From: a bacterium
GTDB taxonomy: Bacteria; Desulfobacterota; GWC2-55-46
Length of the DNA stretch: 19,760 nucleotides
Direction of reading: 5' to 3'
Assembly: GCA_004298725.1 (NCBI GenBank)
Contig: SCQA01000259.1
Coordinates: 1 to 19,760, forward strand
In this document: positions 14,541 through 19,760 of the stretch, piece by piece
Layout of the letters: each line of letters starts with the position of its first letter
How positions within the stretch are numbered: the stretch's first letter is position 1
Notes under the pieces: model-generated
What the model saw: only the letters and a program-made list of their open reading frames with translations
Database searches by the model: none
What the model was told of the DNA's origin: nothing
Position numbers and translations under genes: made by a program

Positions 14541-15125
14541 TCATTCAACCAAAAAAAACATCCAGTACCAGCAGTATTTAAAAAACTCGCCTCCGAGCAT
14601 TATCAAGCTTTTTTCACTCCACCACCTCTTTTCGTCGAAATTCGGCGACGACACTGGCTGAGGCGTAATAGCCAAGCTCTCCCCAAACACGTTATTAAAT
14701 ATGAATACAGCCCTTTTCATGTGATACACGGACGTCACAAGAAGCATTGACTTGAACCGCTTTTCCTTCATCAATTTTTTGGCTTCAACCGCGTTCTCAT
14801 ACGTGCTGGCGGACTTTTTCTCAAGTATAATCCTTTCACGCTCGTCAGCGGTCAGTTGCTTGAAAAAAATATCGTCAAGCCCTGCTACCGCGCCTACTCC
14901 GCTGAGTATCAAAGTGCCCGCTCTGCCAGCCCTTAACAGGCTAAGCCCTTCGTGCACCCTGTTTCTGCCTCCGGTGAGCACAACTATGGCATCCGCCTTG
15001 TTTTCAGAGTAAAAATCGTTGCCGTAAAATGTTATTGTGTCGGCGACAAAGGCAAAGAAAAACCCGGCAATAACGGACGCGAGCGTCGCCAAAATTAAGA
15101 GGCTTATAAATTTTGTCTTTTTCAT
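14541..15125 (-). CDS. YdcF/SanA-like (DUF218) membrane protein
   Basis: A 194-residue protein of the DUF218/ElyC-SanA-YdcF family, of uncertain biochemical role and linked in some bacteria to envelope integrity. A single N-terminal membrane helix (residues 5-29, FISLLILATLASVIAG onwards) anchors a domain outside the cytoplasm. Family motifs are DAIVVLTGGRNR, a GLSLLRAGRAGTLILSG helix-strand pair, the acidic/Asn helix SASTYENAVEAKKLM and LLVTSVYHMKRA. ATG at 15125 lacks a good ribosome site. It is transcribed divergently from rpmB, ends about 50 bp before the apt promoter and has no evident terminator. Function is left open. Confidence 0.85.
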   Translation of the reverse strand: MKKTKFISLLILATLASVIAGFFFAFVADTITFYGNDFYSENKADAIVVLTGGRNRVHEGLSLLRAGRAGTLILSGVGAVAGLDDIFFKQLTADERERIILEKKSASTYENAVEAKKLMKEKRFKSMLLVTSVYHMKRAVFIFNNVFGESLAITPQPVSSPNFDEKRWWSEKSLIMLGGEFFKYCWYWMFFLVE

Positions 15126-15161
15126 GCCGTCACACCGTAAAAAATAACCTTAAAAAAAACC

Positions 15162-15190
15162 TTGCGGCAAATTTGATAAAATGCTATTCT
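15162..15190 (+). promoter_or_regulatory. Promoter candidate for rpmB
   Basis: TTGCGG (15162-15167), a 17-nt spacer and TATTCT (15185-15190, 4/6). The leader would be about 30 nt and includes the AGGAG ribosome site. A moderate match only. Confidence 0.4.
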
Positions 15191-15226
15191 TAATGGCTCA
15201 ATACTTGCCTAAAGGAGAAAAATAAA

Positions 15227-15418
15227 ATGGCGGTCACATGCGACATATGCGGTAAAGGCGTTTCGTTCGGCAACAACGTCAGCCATGCCCATAACAAAAC
15301 AAAGAGAAGATGGAACCCGAACCTTCAAAACGTGCGCGCTATAGTTAAGGGTCAGGCAAAGAAGATACGCGCTTGTAGTAGGTGCATCCGTTCCGGCGCC
15401 GTAATAAAGGCGGCATAG
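15227..15418 (+). CDS. rpmB: 50S ribosomal protein L28 (cysteine-containing form)
   Basis: A large-subunit ribosomal protein of 63 residues. It begins MAVTCDICGKGVSFGNNVSHAH, with RRWNPNLQNVRA in the middle. Four cysteines form two CxxC pairs (C5/C8 and C50/C53), the zinc-binding C+ version of L28 rather than the zinc-free form. AGGAG lies 9 nt before the ATG. It stands alone on the plus strand, without rpmG next to it, and converges on ridA with only 8 bp between their stop codons and no terminator visible. Confidence 0.96.
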   Translation: MAVTCDICGKGVSFGNNVSHAHNKTKRRWNPNLQNVRAIVKGQAKKIRACSRCIRSGAVIKAA

Positions 15419-15426
15419 AACAACTT

Positions 15427-15819
15427 TTACTTGCCTTCTTTAACCGCCGCAATCACGTCTATTTCAATATCTACGCCTTTTGGAAGCCCCTTTACCTCTA
15501 CTGTTGACCGCGCGGGGTAAGGGGCTTTAAAAAATTCCCCGTAAACAGCGTTCATCTTTCCGAATTGCGACAGGTCTTTAAGAAATACCGTCGTCTTTAC
15601 CACGCAGTTTGCGTCAACGCCTGCCGCGTTCAAAACCGCCGTTATATTTTGAAGCACCCTCCGCGTTTGCTCGTCAATGCCCCCGGAAATAACCTCGCCG
15701 GTAATCGGGTCAAGGGGTATCTGGCCGGAAATAAAAAGAAACCCTCCAGCCTTTATTGCCTGCGAATACGGCCCTATTGGAGACGGAGCGCCTGCGGCCT
15801 TTATTTCTAATCTTGACAT
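15427..15819 (-). CDS. ridA: RidA family reactive enamine/imine deaminase
   Basis: Hydrolyses reactive 2-aminoacrylate-type enamines and imines released by PLP enzymes. The protein has 130 residues (the family is about 125-130) and is a trimeric cytoplasmic protein. Motifs: SPIGPYSQAI (13-22), LFISGQIPLDP (28-38), and the C-terminal signature ARSTVEVKGLPKGVDIEIDV with the substrate carboxylate-binding arginine R104. ATG at 15819 has AAGGAG 5 nt upstream. It lies downstream of rel on the same strand with a 139-bp gap; rel followed by ridA is a frequent order, so co-transcription is possible. Confidence 0.95.
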   Translation of the reverse strand: MSRLEIKAAGAPSPIGPYSQAIKAGGFLFISGQIPLDPITGEVISGGIDEQTRRVLQNITAVLNAAGVDANCVVKTTVFLKDLSQFGKMNAVYGEFFKAPYPARSTVEVKGLPKGVDIEIDVIAAVKEGK

Positions 15820-15958
15820 TGGTTCTCCTTAAAAACTATCTTTAAGTATTGTTGTCTGGTTACGCACAGCCAAGCCCAATCACTACCTTAGAAGAAAATA
15901 ATCCCCCTTGAAATCACCACTGCCGATTATGCGCAAACCCCACCCGCTTTAAAGGCGC

Positions 15959-18202
15959 TTACAGCAGGCCTTCGTATTCGCTTTCTTTTGACAAGTCTTT
16001 CCTTACTCTTTCAACCTTCAGCACTTTTTTAATCTTTTGAAGGGACTTCATTATGGTTTTAAGGTGCTCTGCATTGTTTACCTCAATTTCAAACGCGCAT
16101 ATGGCCTTGCCCTCAGGGCTTGTTTTTATCTCGGCGCTTGATATGTTCGCGTCAGCGGCCTTAATCGCGTTTGTCATTTCGGCAAGCAGGCCCTTTTCGT
16201 TTTTGCTTACCACCTCGATACGCACCGGCCTTGTGGCCTTTGCCTTTTTATCCCACGCCACGTCGACGCGCCTGTCTTTATCAATGTTTATAAGGTTCGG
16301 GCAACCTTTGGCGTGAACGGCAACGCCCTGCCCGTGAGTAATGAAACCGGCTATCTCGTCGCCCGGGAGCGGGTTGCAACACCTTGAAAATTTAACAAGC
16401 ACCTCGCCCAGCCCTTTTACAATGACGGCGTTCTTGCCTGCCTTGCCGTCTTTGGCGCCGGACTTAAACCTGTCAAAAACCCTGCTGAATGAAAACTTCT
16501 GTTTTTCCGGCCCTGCGGCAAGCTTTTCCGGCGGCAGTATCTTGCCGAGTATCTGGTTTACTGAAATCTTGCCGTAACCTACGCTGGCAAGCAGGCTTTC
16601 GAAACTCTGAAGCCCGAACGCCTCCTTGCTTATGCGCTCAAGCTCGTTGCTCTTTACAAGGCGGTTGTAATCAAGGCTGTGCTTAGCGAATTCCTTTTCG
16701 CAGATCTCCTTGCCGAGGTCAATTGAAACCGCCCTCTCTTCGGTGCGTATCCAGTTTCTTATCCTTGTGCGCGAGCGCGAAGTTACAACGAACTTAAGCC
16801 AGTCTTTGCTCGGATGATGATTCTGGCTTGTGATTATTTCAACGACGTCCCCGTTTTTAAGTTTTGTTTTCAACTGCACCATTCTGCTGTTTACGCGCGC
16901 GCCCGTGCATTTATTGCCGAGGTCGGTGTGTATGGCATAGGCAAAATCAACCGGCGTAGCGCCGACCGGAAATTGCTTTATTTCGCCCTTTGGCGTAAAT
17001 ACAAAAACCTCCTCCGGAAAGAGGCCCATCTTGAGGGATTCAAGAAACTCGTCGGATTCTTTTAATTCCTTCTGCCATTCAAGAAGCTGTCTTAACCACG
17101 CAAAGCTCTTGTCGTCCTTGCTTTCGCCGGTTTTTCCTTCTTTATAACGCCAGTGCGCGGCTATGCCGAACTCCGCCACGCGGTGCATCTCTTCAGTGCG
17201 TATCTGAACTTCCATCCTTACGCCGTCCGGCCCGAAGACCGTGGTATGAAGGGACTGGTACATATTAAGCTTTGGAAGCGCGATGAAGTCTTTAAACCTT
17301 CCCGGCACGGGCTTCCACATGGAATGGGCAAGGCCAAGCGCCATATAGCATTCGTTTACGTTTTTGACCACAACCCTGAAAGCGATTATGTCGTGGATAT
17401 TTTCAAAGTCAACGTCCTGCTCCACCATCTTCATGTATATGCTGTACAGGTGCTTTACCCTGCCCGTAACTTCGCCTTCAATGCCTGTTTCTTTAAGCTT
17501 AGATTCAATTACGGCTCTGACCTTGTCAATATACTCCTGCCATGCCTTTGTCTCGCCTGCGGCCTTTTCCTTAACCCAAGCGTACTTTTCAGGCTCAAGA
17601 TATTTAAACGACAAATCTTCAAGCTCTATCTTTATCCAGCCTATGCCCAGCCTGTTGGCAAGAGGCGCGTATATGTCAAGCGTTTCTCTGGCAATTTTTT
17701 TTTGTTTTTCCGGACTGTGATGCTCAAGCGTTCTCATGTTATGAAGCCTGTCGGCAAGCTTTATAAGGAGCACGCGAATATCCTTGCTCATCGCAAGAAT
17801 CATTTTTCTGAAGTTCTCGGCCTGCTGGTATTCCTTTGAAAATACAGGCTGGCTTGCGGCTGAGGGCTCGCCTTTTTCAAACGACATTCTGCTTATCTTC
17901 GTGACGCCGTCCACAAGGTTGGCTACTTCCGCGCCGAACGTCTCCTGTATCTTTTCAATAGTGGTATGCGTATCCTCCACTGTGTCGTGCAAAAGCCCCG
18001 TGGCCACGCACTGCGGGTCAAGCTTGAATTCGGTCAGTATATAAGCAACCTCAAGCGGGTGAGTAAGGTAAGGCTCTCCTGAAAGGCGGTTCTGCCCCTG
18101 ATGCACCACTCCGGAAAAGACGTAAGCCTTTTTTATAACCTCAACGTCGGCGCCGGGGTTATAAGAAGCTACTTTATCAATAATATCTTCGAGCCGTATC
18201 AT
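15959..18202 (-). CDS. Bifunctional (p)ppGpp synthetase/hydrolase (Rel/SpoT)
   Basis: Makes and degrades (p)ppGpp, the stringent-response alarmone. The protein has 747 residues. The N-terminal HD hydrolase has intact metal residues H48, H72-D73 and D151. The synthetase domain (about 240-350) carries the RFKD motif (302-305) typical of bifunctional Rel/SpoT, followed by PKLNMYQSLHTTV and EVQIRTEEMH. TGS domain at about 396-456 (VFTPKGEIKQFP, DFAYAIHTDLGNKC). A conserved-cysteine region with C608/C609 in SRCCNPLPGD and C634. C-terminal ACT domain at about 658-735. Both catalytic domains look active. ATG at 18202 matches homologues (MIRLEDII), although no clear Shine-Dalgarno precedes it. No other relA/spoT gene is in the window. 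Confidence 0.96.
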   Translation of the reverse strand: MIRLEDIIDKVASYNPGADVEVIKKAYVFSGVVHQGQNRLSGEPYLTHPLEVAYILTEFKLDPQCVATGLLHDTVEDTHTTIEKIQETFGAEVANLVDGVTKISRMSFEKGEPSAASQPVFSKEYQQAENFRKMILAMSKDIRVLLIKLADRLHNMRTLEHHSPEKQKKIARETLDIYAPLANRLGIGWIKIELEDLSFKYLEPEKYAWVKEKAAGETKAWQEYIDKVRAVIESKLKETGIEGEVTGRVKHLYSIYMKMVEQDVDFENIHDIIAFRVVVKNVNECYMALGLAHSMWKPVPGRFKDFIALPKLNMYQSLHTTVFGPDGVRMEVQIRTEEMHRVAEFGIAAHWRYKEGKTGESKDDKSFAWLRQLLEWQKELKESDEFLESLKMGLFPEEVFVFTPKGEIKQFPVGATPVDFAYAIHTDLGNKCTGARVNSRMVQLKTKLKNGDVVEIITSQNHHPSKDWLKFVVTSRSRTRIRNWIRTEERAVSIDLGKEICEKEFAKHSLDYNRLVKSNELERISKEAFGLQSFESLLASVGYGKISVNQILGKILPPEKLAAGPEKQKFSFSRVFDRFKSGAKDGKAGKNAVIVKGLGEVLVKFSRCCNPLPGDEIAGFITHGQGVAVHAKGCPNLINIDKDRRVDVAWDKKAKATRPVRIEVVSKNEKGLLAEMTNAIKAADANISSAEIKTSPEGKAICAFEIEVNNAEHLKTIMKSLQKIKKVLKVERVRKDLSKESEYEGLL

Positions 18203-18257
18203 GGGTACCCGTTATAAAGCGCGGCAAAAAAACAGGAGTTCAAATAGTGTATTGTTC

Positions 18258-18286
18258 AATTTATCGCAGTCGCTGTTTTTAATCAA
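18258..18286 (-). promoter_or_regulatory. Promoter candidate for rel
   Basis: On the minus strand TTGATT (18286-18281), a 17-nt spacer and TAAATT (18263-18258), each 4/6. The leader would be about 50 nt. A second -10-like TATAAC (18216-18211) lies only 8 nt before the ATG and would yield a leaderless message, but it has no supporting -35. The rest of 18287-18423 shows nothing I recognise. Confidence 0.3.
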
Positions 18287-18423
18287 TAAAAACCAGCTTG
18301 GCGCGCCGGCAAAAACTAAAGACGCACCAACGGGCGACGCTTCTTGGCCGTTGTTTATTCCCGGTAATGTCAATTACTATGTATCATAAGAAAAGGGATA
18401 ACGTTTCATTTTTTGCATGTAAA

Positions 18424-18501
18424 GTAGTGCGCGGCGGTCGCCTCGCCGTTGTGCGCCGCCAATTCATGATTACAACAAGCGAGGCGACCGCCTCGCACTA
18501 C
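18424..18501. repeat. REPIN-like pair of inverted REP palindromes
   Basis: Two units face each other. On the plus strand, GTAG followed by an imperfect palindrome around GCGGTCGCC (18424-18452). On the minus strand, GTAG followed by the perfect palindrome GCGAGGCG, GT, CGCCTCGC (18501-18472). The two arms match at about 26 of 29 positions and are separated by 19 nt. A GTAG tetranucleotide in front of a short GC-rich hairpin is the signature of REP sequences, and an inverted pair is a REPIN, normally spread by a RAYT (REP-associated tyrosine transposase). No RAYT gene is in the window. Confidence 0.8.
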
Positions 18502-18518
18502 GCACTTCACTACGCACT
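18496..18518. repeat. 11-bp direct repeat beside the REPIN
   Basis: CACTACGCACT occurs at 18496-18506 and 18508-18518. It overlaps the outer edge of the right REP unit, whose GTAG box (as CTAC) recurs at 18511-18513 and 18517-18520, suggesting partial duplication of the REP end. Confidence 0.65.
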
Positions 18519-18552
18519 ACGAAGTTCGCAAAAATCGTTATTCTCAAATAGG

Positions 18553-18581
18553 TTGACACAAGGCAATTGATGGACTATATT
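18553..18581 (+). promoter_or_regulatory. Near-consensus sigma-70-type promoter upstream of trx
   Basis: Perfect TTGACA (18553-18558), a 17-nt spacer and TATATT (18576-18581, 5/6). Transcription would start near 18588 and cross the MITE at 18618-18767, giving a leader of about 220 nt before the thioredoxin start. Confidence 0.7.
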
Positions 18582-18617
18582 TTTAAATGATTGTCGGCTT
18601 CATAATATTACGTTAAA

Positions 18618-18767
18618 TTAAGGCTGACTCTAAAAATTAGAGATTTTTTCTGCAATCAAGGAAGGGCGGGAATAAAAAGCGGAGCATATATGCCAATATG
18701 TGAGCATTTTTATTCACGCACTGACGCAGAGTCAGGGAAAAAGATCAATTTTTAGAGGTAGCCTTAA
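18618..18767. mobile_element. MITE-like element, about 150 bp, with terminal inverted repeats
   Basis: The left end reads GGCTGACTCTAAAAATT (from 18622) and the right end is its inverted counterpart, AATTTTTAGAGGTAGCC (to 18763); the ends match at 15 of 17 positions. Both are flanked by TTAA (18618-18621, 18764-18767), which fits a 4-bp target duplication of the YTAR type known for part of the IS5 family. Inside, GAATAAAAA (18671-18679) is mirrored by TTTTTATTC about 50 nt in from the other end, so the whole element is one long imperfect palindrome. There is no open frame, so movement would depend on a transposase elsewhere. The exact family is not determined. Confidence 0.75.
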
Positions 18768-18809
18768 ATGTAAGTATACCTCTTGAACTAACGAATAAGG
18801 AGACATCAA

Positions 18810-19136
18810 ATGGGTGAAAACATCGTAACCGTGAGCGACTCTACCTTCGAGGAGATGGTAATAAAGTCGTCAACTCCGGCGCTTATCGACTTCTGGGCGA
18901 CTTGGTGCGCGCCATGCAAGGCAATAGCTCCGCTTGTCGACCAGATAGCCGGCGAGTACGCCGGCAAGATAAAAGTCTGCAAAATGAACGTGGATGAAAA
19001 CCCTTCAACGCCAGGCAAATTCGGCGTAAGAGGCATTCCGACGCTGATACTTTTTAAAGACGGCAAGGTTGTTGACCAGCTTGTCGGAGCCGTGCCGAAA
19101 AGCCAGATAACCGCTCTTGTGAATAAAGCGCTCTAA
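18810..19136 (+). CDS. Thioredoxin
   Basis: A cytoplasmic disulfide reductase of 108 residues. Canonical thioredoxin fold with ALIDFWATWCAPCKAIAP (24-41), so the active site is C33-A-P-C36 rather than the common CGPC. The cis-proline is P77 in RGIPTLILF, and KDGKVVDQLVGAVPK follows. A third Cys (C57) lies in KVCKMN. ATG at 18810 has AAGGAG 7 nt upstream, a strong site. The gene is monocistronic, preceded by a promoter and an inserted MITE and followed by a strong terminator. It converges with hsp20. Confidence 0.96.
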   Translation: MGENIVTVSDSTFEEMVIKSSTPALIDFWATWCAPCKAIAPLVDQIAGEYAGKIKVCKMNVDENPSTPGKFGVRGIPTLILFKDGKVVDQLVGAVPKSQITALVNKAL

Positions 19137-19156
19137 CCGTTGTCCTTAAACATAAC

Positions 19157-19191
19157 AAAGAGGCATGGGGTTATTTCCCCATGCCTCTTTT
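19157..19191 (+). terminator. Strong intrinsic terminator after trx
   Basis: A perfect 14-bp stem, AAAGAGGCATGGGG (19157-19170) with CCCCATGCCTCTTT (19177-19190), loop TTATTT, followed by a short T-rich tail. It sits 20 bp after the trx stop codon between convergent genes. The A/T flanks on both sides may let it work in both directions. A weaker hairpin with six T lies just after it (19201-19226, TTATGC/GCATAA). Confidence 0.88.
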
Positions 19192-19316
19192 AATTTGCGG
19201 TTATGCTATATTGCATAAACTTTTTTCTGATAAAAGCGCGTCGTTTTTCACTTGACCTGCGCGCCCTGAGAGTCTGATTAGCGGCGTTAATTTAACCGCT
19301 GTGTGTCTTCTACGGC

Positions 19317-19760
19317 TCAAGCCGCCTTCTTGCCTTCCTTCAGCTCGTCAAGCTCGACTTTTATCTTCTTCGGAAGGGCCTCAGCCTTAACAGGCATTGA
19401 AAGCTCAAGCACCCCGTCTTTGTAGGTTGCGTGCGCTTTATTCACGTCACACCCGTCTGGAAGGGTTAGAGTCCTCTCGAACGTCCCGCAAGAGGTCTCA
19501 TGGAAGTAATACCCGCCTTTTTTGTCTTCAACATCGGTCTTTCTCTCTCCGCGAAGCAACAGCGTGTTGCCTGTAACGGAGATTTCGATGTTTTTCGGGT
19601 CAACTCCCGGCAAATCGGCATGGATAACGAAATTGCCGTCTTTCATGAAACGGTCAATTTGCGGACTCCAAAATGCGCCCTTTATGAAATCCCTTCCTCC
19701 GAATATGCCCGTTGAGAGGCTTCCGAATGTCCTTTTAAAGAGCCCATCCAAAGAGAGATG
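19317..19760 (-). CDS. Small heat-shock protein Hsp20/alpha-crystallin (5' end beyond window)
   Basis: An ATP-independent holdase chaperone. The alpha-crystallin domain is complete: IHADLPGVDPKNIEISVTG, the middle loop GGYYFHETSCGTFERTLTLP, and the family signature ATYKDGVLELSMP. The C-terminal IKV (in PKKIKVEL) matches the IxI/V oligomerisation motif, followed by a Lys-rich tail. The reading frame stays open to the right edge. A TTG at 19751 could be a start, but homologues have about 10-15 more residues before the corresponding LFKRTFG segment, so I regard the N-terminus as cut by the window. It converges with trx across the terminator at 19157-19191. Confidence 0.92.
   Translation of the reverse strand, partial: HLSLDGLFKRTFGSLSTGIFGGRDFIKGAFWSPQIDRFMKDGNFVIHADLPGVDPKNIEISVTGNTLLLRGERKTDVEDKKGGYYFHETSCGTFERTLTLPDGCDVNKAHATYKDGVLELSMPVKAEALPKKIKVELDELKEGKKAA

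Noticed and set aside
15890..15935. Sequence AATCCCCCTTGAAATCACCACTGCC-like stretch between ridA and rel resembling the aroK-aroB repeat units
   Set aside because: The similarity is limited to a C-run and a short ACCACTGCC-like word; not enough to call a repeat copy by eye.
18287..18423. Possible gene or RNA in the stretch containing GGCGCGCC
   Set aside because: No start with a ribosome site, no family-like translation and no clear stem structure; left as unrecognised intergenic DNA.

Overview
The window is a gene-dense bacterial chromosome segment, almost all of it on the minus strand. Only rpmB and a thioredoxin gene lie on the plus strand. The gene set is that of a Gram-negative anaerobe of the Desulfobacterota (deltaproteobacterial) or Nitrospirota kind. 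The evidence is an aro cluster next to an aminopeptidase P-accB-accC block, a roadblock/LC7 (MglB-like) gene, an FrzS/Geobacter-style TPR protein, one long bifunctional Rel, a cysteine-containing L28 and a lipoprotein cyclophilin. This placement is inference; no rRNA gene is present to confirm it.

Layout, left to right. 1-1100: two tandem cyclophilin-type peptidyl-prolyl isomerases, one a predicted lipoprotein cut by the window edge and the other with a cleavable signal peptide. 1209-5717: an apparent operon, transcribed lplA/lipM-like gene, then a 715-residue TPR protein, then a tRNA nucleotidyltransferase-family gene. 5958-9427: an apparent operon, transcribed mini-TPR gene, roadblock gene, aminopeptidase P, accB, accC. 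9567-13512: the shikimate genes aroC, aroK and aroB, interrupted twice: by a MNT/HEPN toxin-antitoxin module whose HEPN gene carries an in-frame stop, and by a 0.33-kb island of inverted repeats. 13708-15125: apt with its own strong promoter and two intrinsic terminators, and a YdcF/DUF218 membrane protein. 15162-18202: rpmB (plus strand), then ridA and rel (minus strand). 18203-18809: a 0.6-kb non-coding stretch holding a REPIN-like pair of palindromes, a near-consensus promoter and a roughly 150-bp MITE, all upstream of a thioredoxin gene. The window ends with a 5'-truncated Hsp20 gene that converges on the thioredoxin gene.

Functionally, AroC, AroK and AroB serve chorismate synthesis. AccB and AccC form the biotin carboxylase half of acetyl-CoA carboxylase. 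The lipoyl/octanoyl transferase serves 2-oxoacid dehydrogenases or the glycine cleavage system. Rel, Apt, L28 and RidA are housekeeping functions. The TPR, mini-TPR and roadblock proteins may act in a small-GTPase (Mgl-type) pathway, but no GTPase is encoded here.

The most unusual material is non-coding or decayed: the nonsense-mutated HEPN gene overlapping aroK, the palindrome island between aroK and aroB, and the REPIN plus MITE inserted in front of the thioredoxin gene. I did not find evidence for a large undescribed multi-gene system.
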